A DNA stretch of 29,731 nt from Deltaproteobacteria bacterium (lineage in GTDB: Bacteria; Desulfobacterota; Binatia; Binatales; Binataceae): positions 1 through 29,731 of the forward strand of contig JAJYMR010000406.1 in the NCBI GenBank assembly GCA_021786815.1, given 5' to 3'. Both the position numbers and the translations under genes were made by a program. Positions 17,686 through 25,790 of this stretch are shown piece by piece (position 1 is the first letter of the stretch; each line of letters opens with the position of its first letter). The notes under the pieces were generated by a model, which saw only the letters and a program-made list of their open reading frames with translations, did not search any database and was not told where the DNA came from.

Positions 17686-18049
17686 CTTGGAGGGCTTTCC
17701 TTGCGTTATCCTTGCTGGAGCACGAGATCGCTGATCGTCTTCCGGGCAGGAGAACGAGGTCGGAAGGGGGTGTATTCTTGATAGCCGATTGAAATTTACG
17801 AGCCAAGGGCGACAGGCCCAAGTGCGCCTGCGTGCCCGCATTTCTGCGGTTCTTGGCCAAAGGCAGGCCGCAATAAGATGCGCAGCTTTTTCGGCGCTGA
17901 CCGGCTTGCTGAACGGGCACAGCCGATGATACCCTCTGATGGCGTGGGCTCGTGCCCACTTTTTTGTTGGCTTTATTGACGGGTATTCCGGCACGCAGGC
18001 CGCTGCCAGTCTTGCCGGGTGGGAAAGGCGGTGGCCGAGGTTTGAGCCG
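17686..18049 (+). promoter_or_regulatory. structured 5' leader of the rimP-nusA-infB operon
   Basis: 364 nt with no credible gene. Possible RNA pairings on the plus strand: a closing helix 17765-17773 with 17929-17937 (9 pairs, two G-U); 17802-17806 with 17853-17857; a hairpin 17807-17810 with 17816-17819; a hairpin 17836-17840 with 17845-17849 (CCGCA/TGCGG); and 17902-17906 with 17921-17925 (CGGCT/AGCCG). An intrinsic terminator follows at 17944-17965. The bases GCCCA at 17816-17820 could instead pair with TGGGC at 17945-17949 and break that terminator. Leaders with terminators are known before rimP in some bacteria. An independent small RNA is the alternative. I cannot assign a confident promoter. 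Confidence 0.55.
17944..17965 (+). terminator. terminator inside the rimP leader (probable attenuator)
   Basis: GTGGGC (17944-17949), loop TCGT, GCCCAC (17954-17959), then six T (17960-17965). The only upstream gene is on the other strand and points away, so this terminator acts on leader RNA about 85 nt before the rimP start. Confidence 0.8.
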
Positions 18050-18535
18050 GTGATAGTGCTGACGCTTAGTCCGGTCGCTCGCAAAGTGATGGACTTGCTT
18101 GAGCCTCACGTCGAGCGGCAGGGGTACGAAGTGGTCTTCGTGGAGTTCCGAAAGGGACCGCGAAGCTCGTTACTACGGCTCCTGGTTGACAGGCCCGGGG
18201 GAGGAATCAGCCTGGACGACCTGGAGCGATTGAGCCACATTTTGAGCGATTTGTTGGACGTGTACGACCCGATCGAAGGGCGTTACACGCTGGAGGTGGC
18301 CTCGCCTGGGATTAATCGTCCTTTGGCCAAACTGGAGCACTTCGAGGCCCATCGCGGACGGCGGGTCAAAATCCGGCTGTTCAACGCGCGTGACGGCCAG
18401 AAGACGTTGCTCGGGACGCTTGTCTCGGTAACTCCAACCGGCATCGAGGTCGACGATGAGACCAGCAAACAGCGTCAGGCTGTCGCATTTGGTGAGATAC
18501 AAGGGGCGAATTACGAACACGTCTTTGATGACTGA
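18050..18535 (+). CDS. rimP: ribosome maturation factor RimP
   Basis: A 161-residue RimP, needed for 30S subunit maturation. The N-terminal domain reads SPVARKVMDLLEPHVERQGYEVVFVEFRKG, followed by LLRLLVDRPGGGISLDDLERLSHILSDLLDV and the signature YTLEVASPGINRPL. The C-terminal SH3-like domain (KIRLFN... LLGTLVSVTPTGIEV) follows. The gene is first in the nusA-infB operon, as in most bacteria. I choose GTG 18050 (GAGG 9 nt upstream); GTG 18056 is equally possible. The open frame extends upstream to 17939, but that part crosses the leader terminator and lacks RimP similarity. Confidence 0.95.
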   Translation: MIVLTLSPVARKVMDLLEPHVERQGYEVVFVEFRKGPRSSLLRLLVDRPGGGISLDDLERLSHILSDLLDVYDPIEGRYTLEVASPGINRPLAKLEHFEAHRGRRVKIRLFNARDGQKTLLGTLVSVTPTGIEVDDETSKQRQAVAFGEIQGANYEHVFDD

Positions 18536-18607
18536 GGCTGCGCCGCTGACGGCCGCGAATCGGGCAAATCCCCGAGGCGGCGTCGTCTACCAGCCCGGGG
18601 AGGTGAT

Positions 18608-19981
18608 ATGCAGGTCGATCTGAACCGGGTCATCGAACAGGTTTCAAAGGAAAAAGGGATCGATAAATCGATCGTTATCAACGCCGTCGAGGAGATGATG
18701 CACTCGGCCGCACGGCGAACCTTTGGTCCCGACCGCAGAATCGAGTCGCGCTACAACACCGAGCTTGGCGAGATTGAGCTGTTCGAGATCAAGACGGTTG
18801 TCGAGAAGGTCGCGAGTCCGTTTTCCGAGGCCGACCTTGAGGAGGCCCGCGCAAAATACGATCCCGACGCGCAGGTCGGCGATGAGATCCTGATCAAGCT
18901 CGATACGGCCACGATGGGGCGAATCGCCGCCCAGGCCGCCAAGCAGAATCTCATCCAGCACATCCGCGACGCCGAGCGAAAGCAGATATACAACGAGTTC
19001 AAGGATCGCCGCAGCGAGATCGTCTCGGGTATCGTTCAGCGCTTCGAGCGCAAGAACATGATCGTGAACCTCGGCCGCACCGAGGCAATCCTTCCCGAAA
19101 AGGAACAGATCCCGCACGAACGCTATCGGCAGGGCGACCGGATCCGCGCGCTCATCACCGAAGTCGAGCTTTCCGAAAAAGGCCTGTCGATTGTCCTGTC
19201 GCGCACATCCAACGAGTTCCTGATCAAGCTGTTTGAGCAGGAAGTGCCCGAAATGTACGAGGGCATCGTGGAAATCCGCCAGTGCGCGCGCGAACCCGGC
19301 GGACGCGCCAAGGTCGCCGTTTACTCCAAGGATAGCGACGTTGACCCGGTCGGTGCGTGCGTCGGGATGAAGGGCACGCGGGTGCAGTCGGTGGTGCAGG
19401 AACTGCGCGGCGAAAAAATCGACATCGTGCCATGGACCGACGACCAGGCCGAACTGGTCTGCCGGGCGCTTGCTCCCGCCAAGGTTTCCAAGGTCATAAT
19501 CGACGAAGACGAGCACGGCATGGAGGTGATCGTTCCCGACGACCAGCTTTCGCTCGCGATCGGCAAGCGTGGACAGAACGTCCGGCTAGCCCATCGGCTC
19601 ACCGGATGGAAGCTCGACGTGCGCAGCGACAGCGAAGCCGAGGAAGAGGCGCGCGCCGCCCGCGCGTCGCTCAACGCGATACCCGGCATCGGCGACATCA
19701 ACGCGGAACTCCTTTTCCAGCTCGGATTCCGCTCCGCCGAGCAGCTTGCCGAGGCCGACGAATCCTCGTTCGACGTCGAAGGTATCAGCCGCGAACGGGC
19801 CCATCAGTTGATTCAGGCCGCGCGCGAGCACGTCGCGAAGAAGAAAGCCGAGGAGGAAAGCAAGGCTGCCGCAGCGGCGGCGGCAACCGAATCCGCGGAG
19901 GCGGAGCAGGCGCCGGCTATGGCCGACGAGCCGGCCGCGAGCCAGGAGGCGTCGGGCGGCGATGCCGAGAAGGAGCTATGA
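18608..19981 (+). CDS. nusA: transcription termination/antitermination factor NusA
   Basis: A 457-residue NusA that binds RNA polymerase and nascent RNA. Domains: an N-terminal RNAP-binding domain (about 1-125); S1 (about 134-200, SGIVQRFERKNMIVNLGRTEAILP); KH1 (about 205-280, with VGMKGTRVQSVVQEL); KH2 (about 285-350, LAIGKRGQNVRLAHRLTGW); and a helix-hairpin-helix region (about 355-420, IPGIGDINAELLFQLGF). It ends in an Ala/Glu-rich acidic tail (about 420-457). GGGGAGGTGAT gives a strong ribosome-binding site. Its last 20 nt overlap ylxR, so the two are translationally coupled. NusA is known to regulate its own operon through leader termination, which fits the terminator upstream of rimP. 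Confidence 0.98.
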   Translation: MQVDLNRVIEQVSKEKGIDKSIVINAVEEMMHSAARRTFGPDRRIESRYNTELGEIELFEIKTVVEKVASPFSEADLEEARAKYDPDAQVGDEILIKLDTATMGRIAAQAAKQNLIQHIRDAERKQIYNEFKDRRSEIVSGIVQRFERKNMIVNLGRTEAILPEKEQIPHERYRQGDRIRALITEVELSEKGLSIVLSRTSNEFLIKLFEQEVPEMYEGIVEIRQCAREPGGRAKVAVYSKDSDVDPVGACVGMKGTRVQSVVQELRGEKIDIVPWTDDQAELVCRALAPAKVSKVIIDEDEHGMEVIVPDDQLSLAIGKRGQNVRLAHRLTGWKLDVRSDSEAEEEARAARASLNAIPGIGDINAELLFQLGFRSAEQLAEADESSFDVEGISRERAHQLIQAAREHVAKKKAEEESKAAAAAAATESAEAEQAPAMADEPAASQEASGGDAEKEL

Positions 19982-20300
19982 GCCGCAACGCACTTGCCTG
20001 GGATGCGCTGGACGCGGCGCCAAGGCGGCGATGATTCGGATTGCGGCGCAGGAAGGGAAAGTGGTCGCGGATCCCGAAGGGAGAGCCCTTGGGCGCGGCG
20101 GCTATCTCCACCGCGACGTCGAGTGCGTGCGGAAGTTCGCGGCCTCAAAGGCGAAAGAATTACGTTCGCTCAAGATAAGATTGGACCGCCCGGAAAGGCT
20201 CAGGATCTCCGAAGAAATAGGCCGACTGCTGGATAGGGCGGCAAAGGATGCATACAATAATATAGATGGCCCGAAAACGCATCAAAACTCTCGCCAGTGA
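19962..20300 (+). CDS. ylxR: YlxR-family (DUF448) RNA-binding protein
   Basis: A 112-residue DUF448 protein. The N-terminus RRSYEPQRTCLGCAGRGAK is diagnostic: PQRTC-x2-C, with Cys residues spaced as a putative metal or RNA site. GRALGRGGYLHRDVECVRKFAASK follows, the usual GRG-x-YL segment. The fold is small and basic. It overlaps the end of nusA by 20 nt and runs 35 nt into infB, so all three are likely coupled. YlxR has been proposed to bind RNA or RNase P RNA; here the context supports a translation-linked role. An internal ATG at 19978 opens another frame that stops after 18 codons and is not the gene. Confidence 0.93.
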   Translation: MPRRSYEPQRTCLGCAGRGAKAAMIRIAAQEGKVVADPEGRALGRGGYLHRDVECVRKFAASKAKELRSLKIRLDRPERLRISEEIGRLLDRAAKDAYNNIDGPKTHQNSRQ

Positions 20301-23184
20301 ATGGAACGCCTCGGTTGAGGAAGTGCTCGCCAGTTGCGAGCGCCTCAAGCTTGCGCATGCCCATTCGGAAGCGAGCCTGCTTGCCCCCGACGAGGCCGAG
20401 CGGGTCAAGTCAGATCTTGACCAGCAGGCCCATCGTGATGCCCTTTTGCGTCGAGAAAAAGTCGTAGAAACAAGTGCCGGGACGGTTGTTGAAAAGCGCC
20501 TGACGGCGACCGTGATGCGTCGCCGCCACGCCGAAGCGCCGGCTGGTTCACCCGAGAGCCCTGCCGGCGAGGCTCCCGCAGTATTCAGGTTCGAGGCACA
20601 GGAGCCTGTCGAAGCGCCGTTCGTAGCTCCGATCTTCGAAGAAAGTCCCAAGCTCGAGATGGAAACCCCAGCGCTGCTCGAAGCCGAGTGGCAAGCGCCT
20701 TCACCCGCGTCCGAAATTCCTTCAGCCGCACCTGCCCCAGCGGCGGAACAACCAAAGCCCCAGCCCGAGGTCGTTGCTCCCGAAGCCAAGGCTGCCCCTC
20801 GGACCAGCCCCGCTGTCGAGAGCAAGCCGTCATTGGCCCCGGCCGTCGCGCCGGAGCGCAAGTTCGAGGGCGGAGTTACACGGCGCGAGCCGGTCCGCGT
20901 GATGCCCAGGGAAGAATTGCGAAGGCCAAGGCCTTTGCGAACGGAGACCCCGGCCCGGCCTATCAGCGAGCGTGGAACGATAGACCTGACCCGCGGGGCG
21001 CATCCGTCCGCGCCGACGCTCGATGACGGACAGCGCGGCCCCAAGGTGCTGGGAAAGATCGACCTGAAAGCCAAGCCGGCACCGCCGCCCCGTCCGGCCG
21101 CTCCCGCAGTTCGGCCGGTGCAACAGCAGCGTCCGGCTCAGGGCCCGAGATTCGGTGGCGCTCCGTCGGCTGTGCCGCCGGAGCAGATGCCTCCGGCGCC
21201 GGGCGCGGTGAAACCGGGCGGACCGGGACGCGCGCTCAAGAAGAAGAAGGTCGTAAAGAAGGATTCCGGGGATTTCCTCGCCGAGCGCGAGATGCGCGGC
21301 CTGCGTGTCCCGAAGAAGCGCAGGGCGCTCCCCGGCAAGGAACAGAGGCGAACCGAAATCACCACGCCCAAGGCCTCCAAGCGCGTGGTTCGAATCACCG
21401 AGGGCGTCACGGTCGGCGATCTTGGGCGCTCGATGGGCGTCAAGGCCGGCGACTTGATCAAGCAACTGATGCGTCTCGGCCAGATGGCGACCGTGAACCA
21501 GGTGCTCGACGTTGACACCGCCTCACTGCTCGCGGGTGAGTTCGGCTACACGGTCGAGAACGTTGCCTTCGACGTCGAACAGTCGATCGAGGAGGAAGAG
21601 CAGGTCAAGGGCGAGGCGATGCCGCGTCCGCCGGTGGTCACGGTCATGGGTCACGTCGACCACGGCAAGACCTCGCTGCTCGACGCCATCCGCCATACCC
21701 GCGTGACCGCGGAGGAATTCGGCGGAATCACGCAGCATATCGGCGCCTACACGGTGGAGGCGAACGGCCGTTCGATCACCTTCGTGGATACGCCGGGCCA
21801 CGAGGCGTTCACCTCGATGAGGGCGCGCGGCGCCAAGGTTACCGATATCGTCGTCCTGGTGGTTGCGGCCAACGAGGGCGTGATGCCGCAGACGGCCGAG
21901 GCGGTCAACCATGCGCGTGCGGCGGGCGTCCCGATTATCGTCGCGATTAACAAAATCGATCTGCCCGACGCCAACGTGGATCGGGTCAAGCAGAAACTCA
22001 CCGAGATCGCCCTGGTTCCCGAAGACTACGGCGGCGACACGATTACGGTGCCGGTCTCGGCGCGCACCGGCGAGGGTATCGACCGGCTGCTCGAGATGAT
22101 CCTGCTCCAGGCCGAATTGATGGAGCTCAAGGCAAACCCGGAGCGCACCGCGCGTGCAACGGTTGTCGAGTCGCAGCTCGACCGCGGACGCGGCCCGGTT
22201 GCCACGATCCTGATCCAGGAAGGCACGCTCCATCAGGGCGACCCGTTCGTATGCGGTGTCTCGTACGGGCGCGTGCGCGCGATGATGAACCATCTTGGGC
22301 AGCGGGTTACCGAAGCCGGTCCTTCGACTCCGGTCGAGATCTTCGGCCTTTCGGAAGTGCCGGAGCCCGGAACCCAGTTCGTCGCGGTAGCCGAGGAGTC
22401 CAAGGCGCGTCAGGTCGCCGAATATCGCCGTTCGAAACGGCGCGAAGGCGAACTTCAGAAGACCAGCCGCGTTTCGCTCGAGGATCTGAGCGAGCGGATG
22501 CGCGCGGGCGAGATCAAGGAACTCAAGGTCATTATCAAGGGCGACGTTCAAGGCTCGGTCGAAGCTCTTCAGAACGCGCTCGAGCGGCTGTCCACGGCGG
22601 AGGTCAAGCTCCAGGTGCTGCACGGCTCCGCGGGCGCGATTTCCGAGACCGACGTCACCCTGGCTTCCGCGTCCAAGGCGATCATCGTCGGCTTCAACGT
22701 AAGGCCCGAGCTGAAAGCCGCCCAGTTGGCGGAAAGCGAAGGCGTCGAGGTCCGCCTCTACACGGTCATCTACGAGGCTATCGACGACATCCGCGAAGCG
22801 ATGGAGGGCCTGTTGGCGCCGACCTATCGCGAAAAGGCCCTCGGCCGCGCGGAAGTCCGCAAGGTCTTCACGGTGCCGGGTGGTACCGTCGCGGGTTCGA
22901 TGGTGCTGGACGGCAAGGTGGTCCGTGGCGGAAGTGCGAGACTGGTGCGCGACGGCCGCGTGGTCCACGAAGGGAAGATCGGCTCGCTCAAGCGCTTCAA
23001 GGACGACGCGCGCGAGGTCCAAGCCGGTTACGAGTGCGGTATCGGGCTCGATAACTTCAACGACATCAAGCCGGGCGACGTGATCGAGACCTACGAACTC
23101 GAAACGGTATTGCGCAAGCTCGAGCCCGCGAAGTCGGCGGCGATGCGCGGGCAGGGATCGGTGGAGAAACAGCTCCACACCTGA
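20266..23184 (+). CDS. infB: translation initiation factor IF-2
   Basis: A 972-residue IF-2, the GTPase that places initiator tRNA on the 30S subunit. It has an N-terminal IF2_N module (1-50, RIKTLASEWNASVEEVLASC) and a long Pro/Ala/Glu-rich linker (about 85-330). A second IF2_N module (about 373-440, GVTVGDLGRSMGVKAGDLIKQLM) precedes the G domain. G motifs: GHVDHGKT 462-469, DTPGH 508-512, NKID 562-565. Domains 2, 3 and C2 follow (IKGDVQGSVEAL, GYECGIGLDNFNDIKPGD). The length is at the long end because of the linker. The start ATG is inside ylxR, with only AAGGA about 15 nt away, so initiation may depend on coupling. Confidence 0.98.
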   Translation: MARKRIKTLASEWNASVEEVLASCERLKLAHAHSEASLLAPDEAERVKSDLDQQAHRDALLRREKVVETSAGTVVEKRLTATVMRRRHAEAPAGSPESPAGEAPAVFRFEAQEPVEAPFVAPIFEESPKLEMETPALLEAEWQAPSPASEIPSAAPAPAAEQPKPQPEVVAPEAKAAPRTSPAVESKPSLAPAVAPERKFEGGVTRREPVRVMPREELRRPRPLRTETPARPISERGTIDLTRGAHPSAPTLDDGQRGPKVLGKIDLKAKPAPPPRPAAPAVRPVQQQRPAQGPRFGGAPSAVPPEQMPPAPGAVKPGGPGRALKKKKVVKKDSGDFLAEREMRGLRVPKKRRALPGKEQRRTEITTPKASKRVVRITEGVTVGDLGRSMGVKAGDLIKQLMRLGQMATVNQVLDVDTASLLAGEFGYTVENVAFDVEQSIEEEEQVKGEAMPRPPVVTVMGHVDHGKTSLLDAIRHTRVTAEEFGGITQHIGAYTVEANGRSITFVDTPGHEAFTSMRARGAKVTDIVVLVVAANEGVMPQTAEAVNHARAAGVPIIVAINKIDLPDANVDRVKQKLTEIALVPEDYGGDTITVPVSARTGEGIDRLLEMILLQAELMELKANPERTARATVVESQLDRGRGPVATILIQEGTLHQGDPFVCGVSYGRVRAMMNHLGQRVTEAGPSTPVEIFGLSEVPEPGTQFVAVAEESKARQVAEYRRSKRREGELQKTSRVSLEDLSERMRAGEIKELKVIIKGDVQGSVEALQNALERLSTAEVKLQVLHGSAGAISETDVTLASASKAIIVGFNVRPELKAAQLAESEGVEVRLYTVIYEAIDDIREAMEGLLAPTYREKALGRAEVRKVFTVPGGTVAGSMVLDGKVVRGGSARLVRDGRVVHEGKIGSLKRFKDDAREVQAGYECGIGLDNFNDIKPGDVIETYELETVLRKLEPAKSAAMRGQGSVEKQLHT

Positions 23185-23247
23185 TGTGGGTAAAGCGGGC
23201 CCGGCAAGCGCTGGGCCTCGCTCACCGTTTTCGGGAGGGGCGGTCCC

Positions 23248-23535
23248 ATGGTCGTCGGTGTTTTGCGGCTCACCCTGTTTCTGCCTGAGAACCATTCGCT
23301 CAAGGGCAAACGCCAGGTTCTTCGCGCCATAAAGGACCGCGTGCGCAACAAGTTCAACGTCTCGATAGCCGAAGCCGACGGACATGACCTGTGGCAGCGC
23401 GCCGAACTCGGCATTTGCCAGGTCGGAACCGATCGCGCCTTTGTTGATTCAGCGCTGCGCGAAGTGGTCAATTTCATCGAGAGACTGGGGCTCGCGCCAT
23501 TGGGCGAGGAGAGCCTCGAACTGATCAACTGCTGA
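23248..23535 (+). CDS. ylxP: DUF503 (YlxP-like) protein
   Basis: A 95-residue DUF503 protein. The family motif is HSLKGKRQVLRAIKDRVRNKFNVSIAEADGHDLWQRAELGI, with the conserved SLK-x-KR and E-x-D/W blocks. DUF503 proteins sit between infB and rbfA in many firmicutes and deltaproteobacteria, as here. Their job is unclear, probably linked to ribosome assembly. GGGAGG lies about 9 nt before the ATG. There are 63 nt between it and infB and about 57 nt to rbfA. Confidence 0.92.
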   Translation: MVVGVLRLTLFLPENHSLKGKRQVLRAIKDRVRNKFNVSIAEADGHDLWQRAELGICQVGTDRAFVDSALREVVNFIERLGLAPLGEESLELINC

Positions 23536-23592
23536 AGCGGGCGCTGCTGCCCGATCCTCGGCCAAACGCCGCCAGTGGCTGGAGTTGTTGCC

Positions 23593-23943
23593 TTGAGCGA
23601 AGCCAGACGGCCCGAACGGGTTGCGGAACTCGTACTGCGCGAACTCTCCGAGATCCTCACGCGCGACATCAAGGACCCGCGTCTTCGCGGCGTAACCCTG
23701 ACGCGCGTGGAGATGGACGACGATCTGCGCCACGGGCGCGTGTTCTTTTCCCATCTCGAAGGCGCGGCGCGCGGGGACCTTGCGCTCGCCGGATTCAAGA
23801 GCGCCAGAGGGTTCATCCGCCGCGAGATCGGACAGGCCCTCAACCTGCGCTACACGCCTGAACTCGACTTCCAGTACGATCCCGGAATCGAGCGCGCGGC
23901 CCGGATCGAGGAATTACTGCGCCGCGATCGGCGCGAGCAATGA
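23593..23943 (+). CDS. rbfA: ribosome-binding factor A
   Basis: A 116-residue RbfA, a KH-fold 30S maturation and cold-adaptation factor. It has the expected R-x2-RVAELVLRELSEIL helix, the DPRLRGVTLTRVEMDDDLRHGRVFFS strands and a C-terminal RYTPELDFQYDPGIERAARIEELL segment (family form: PEL-x-F-x-D-x2-x2-G). I choose TTG 23593 because GGAG lies 8 nt upstream and the protein then starts at the usual site. GTG 23575 would add six residues (MAGVVA). The usual DHH phosphoesterase neighbour is missing after it. Confidence 0.92.
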   Translation: MSEARRPERVAELVLRELSEILTRDIKDPRLRGVTLTRVEMDDDLRHGRVFFSHLEGAARGDLALAGFKSARGFIRREIGQALNLRYTPELDFQYDPGIERAARIEELLRRDRREQ

Positions 23944-24370
23944 CACGCGCGCACAGCCGATAGTTCGAGCCGGTTCTCCCCAGTCCTTTCTGCGCTTACT
24001 GACCCTGTTTGCAATTCTCGCTCGTTGCCCTTGCGGACTACGGGATAAGGGTCTAAGAAAGATTTCGACCGAACGGTTGGTTGATGAAAACTGCGCAGCC
24101 TCGAGAGATGAATGCCACGCGCTGTTGCTTGCTCTAACCTGGCGATTGCGGCTTGAAGCGAGCCGCGAAGCGGCCAATGGGCGGAACCGGAAAGCGGCAA
24201 TCTCGAGGCCATCTCCGGGCAGCGGCTGAGAAAAGAGACTCACCTCCCCCCACAAGCGGCGGGGAGTGGACCCCCGGCCCCAAAAGGGAAATTCCACTCC
24301 CCGCCCACCCCGTTATCGTTTCAATCTTAATCTGGCGGAGTTTATCCGCTAAGTTCGTGCCCTGCCTGTT
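23944..24370. other. 427-nt non-coding gap between rbfA and truB
   Basis: No open frame here looks like a protein, and no tRNA is visible. The stretch holds the inverted repeat at 24258-24305 and a small GCGGA/TCCGC hairpin (24335-24349) just before truB. Related deltaproteobacterial operons often have a DHH phosphoesterase (NrnA/RecJ-like) gene at this place. I see no trace of a DHH motif, so it is absent, not visibly decayed. A truB promoter probably lies in the AT-richer part near 24311-24350, but no convincing -35/-10 pair is visible. Confidence 0.7.
24258..24305. repeat. 13-bp inverted repeat, REP-like
   Basis: GGCGGGGAGTGGA (24258-24270) pairs perfectly with TCCACTCCCCGCC (24293-24305). 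The 22-nt loop can form its own CCC-AAAA-GGG hairpin. An extra CTCCCC at 24244-24249 could pair with the same GGGGAG. No T-tract follows, so it is not an ordinary terminator. Confidence 0.8.
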
Positions 24371-25255
24371 ATGCAAGGAATAATTTTGATCGACAAACCG
24401 GCCGGCATCACCTCGGCCGAGGTCGTGCGCCGCATCAAGGCCTGGGTCAAACCGGCTCGTGTCGGACATCTCGGCACGCTCGATCCCTTCGCTACCGGAG
24501 TGCTGCCGATTTTGATTGGCGAGGCGACCAAGCTCGCGCCACTGCTGGAAGGCGGCGACAAGGAATACGAAGGGCTGATACGGCTCGGCCAGGAGACTGA
24601 CACTCTGGATCGCGACGGAAAGATCGTGCGCGAGGCTCCGGTTCCCGCCGTTAGCGAGGACGCTCTGCGCGCGGTGGAAGGCCGCTTCAGCGGGCGAATC
24701 GAGCAGATCCCTCCCGTATTTTCGGCGCTCAAGCGCCAGGGAGTGCGCCTTTACGAGCTTGCGCGCAAGGGCCTTGACGTTGAGCCGCCGCCGCCCCGCA
24801 CGGTCGAGATCAAGCGTATCTCGCTTGCGGTCGAAGCGCCTGACGTGATTCGGTTTTGCGCCGTATGCTCGCCGGGCACGTACGCGCGCTCGCTTGCGCG
24901 GGATATCGGAGTTGCGCTTGGAACCGTAGGACATCTTTTCGAATTGAGGCGACTGCGCAACGGCCCGTTCCATCTCAAGGACGCGATTTCGCTCGATGAC
25001 GCCGTGGTCGGGCTGGCGGCGCGGACGGAAATCAGGGTTATCTCGCTGCGCGACGCGCTTTTCGGGATGCCGGAAGTCGCGATCGACGAGCGAAGCGAAG
25101 CGCGGCTTCGAAACGGCGACGCTCGAGCGCTCGACGGGATGGTGCCGGCGGGCGCGGAGATGTTCAAAGTGCTGCGGGAGGGGCGACTGGTTGCGGTGGC
25201 GAAGGCGACCTCCCGGGCGACGGCGGCGATAGTTCGCGTGTTTTCGGCGAAATAG
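24371..25255 (+). CDS. truB: tRNA pseudouridine-55 synthase TruB
   Basis: A 294-residue TruB that makes pseudouridine 55 in the T-loop of tRNAs. The N-terminus GIILIDKPAGITSAEVVRRIK, the catalytic Asp38 in GHLGTLDPFATGVLP, the TKL-x-n-KEYEGLIRLG segment, IPPVFSALKRQGVRLYELARKG and CSPGTYARSLARDIG are all diagnostic. The C-terminal part (about 235-294) has a PUA-like pattern (RLRNGDARAL... KVLREGRLVAVAKA). The ATG has no clear Shine-Dalgarno and sits 427 nt after rbfA, so it may begin a separate transcript. rpsO follows after 125 nt. Confidence 0.97.
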   Translation: MQGIILIDKPAGITSAEVVRRIKAWVKPARVGHLGTLDPFATGVLPILIGEATKLAPLLEGGDKEYEGLIRLGQETDTLDRDGKIVREAPVPAVSEDALRAVEGRFSGRIEQIPPVFSALKRQGVRLYELARKGLDVEPPPPRTVEIKRISLAVEAPDVIRFCAVCSPGTYARSLARDIGVALGTVGHLFELRRLRNGPFHLKDAISLDDAVVGLAARTEIRVISLRDALFGMPEVAIDERSEARLRNGDARALDGMVPAGAEMFKVLREGRLVAVAKATSRATAAIVRVFSAK

Positions 25256-25351
25256 GGCGCAAACTGACCCAAGCCAGGGCTGCGGCGTGAATCGCTCGAA
25301 CGAGGGCATACTTTACTGCTCGCGAGCCGTCTGTTACCCTCGTCCGACAAC

Positions 25352-25369
25352 AAGGAAGAGAAGGAAGAG
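25352..25369 (+). repeat. tandem purine 9-mer before rpsO
   Basis: AAGGAAGAG is repeated exactly (25352-25360 and 25361-25369), followed by AAAG. Both copies contain Shine-Dalgarno-like AGGA; the second ends 11 nt before the rpsO ATG. It may give two ribosome-loading sites or a control site. Confidence 0.7.
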
Positions 25370-25380
25370 AAAGACTCCTG

Positions 25381-25650
25381 ATGCCTCTCCCGGTCTCCCG
25401 CAAGCGGGAATACATTCAAGCTTACGCGCGCAACCCCAAGGACAGCGGTTCGCCCGAGGTGCAGGTTGCGCTGCTTACGGGCCGTATCGAGCAGCTCACG
25501 CAGCACCTTACCACGCACAAGAAGGATCATCATTCACGGCGTGGTCTGCTTCGCCTGGTGGGACAGCGACGCCGCCTGCTTGATTACCTCCGCTCGCGAG
25601 ATTTCGCCCGCTATCGAGGGCTGATCGAGAAGCTCGGCATCCGGAGGTAG
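25381..25650 (+). CDS. rpsO: 30S ribosomal protein S15
   Basis: An 89-residue S15, the exact usual length, a primary binder of 16S rRNA. It is recognised by the GSPEVQVALLTGRIEQLTQHLTTHKKDHHSRRGLLRLVGQRRRLLDYL core and its C-terminal YRGLIEKLGIRR. S15 regulates its own translation in several bacteria, so the purine repeat and leader upstream (25256-25380) are natural places for such control. pnp follows, the usual rpsO-pnp pair. Confidence 0.98.
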   Translation: MPLPVSRKREYIQAYARNPKDSGSPEVQVALLTGRIEQLTQHLTTHKKDHHSRRGLLRLVGQRRRLLDYLRSRDFARYRGLIEKLGIRR

Positions 25651-25790
25651 GCCGCATTGCCGCGTTCCGGCCGCTTTGGGACGCGGGAGTGTCGTTCGGC
25701 CGAACCCGAAGATGCCGGGTCGTTCCCGCTCAGGGTTTTGCCGCGCGGCTGTTGTTCGGCGGCCGCATCACCTTCCTCGGGTGTATCCAA

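Noticed and set aside
17895..17915. A CTGACCGGCTT stretch in the rimP leader that looks like the 3' part of RNase P RNA
   Set aside because: The partner GAGGAAAGTCC and other RNase P core segments are absent nearby.
17686..18049. A tRNA in the rimP leader, as metY is in some bacteria
   Set aside because: No GTTCGAATC-like T-loop or CCA-ended acceptor stem could be found.
17686..18084. A 133-codon N-terminal extension of the minus-strand exported protein
   Set aside because: It would bury the signal peptide inside the protein and run antisense through the rimP leader.
19978..20034. A second short ORF starting at ATG 19978, overlapping nusA by four bases
   Set aside because: It stops after 18 codons. 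The ylxR frame from 19962 carries the DUF448 motifs.
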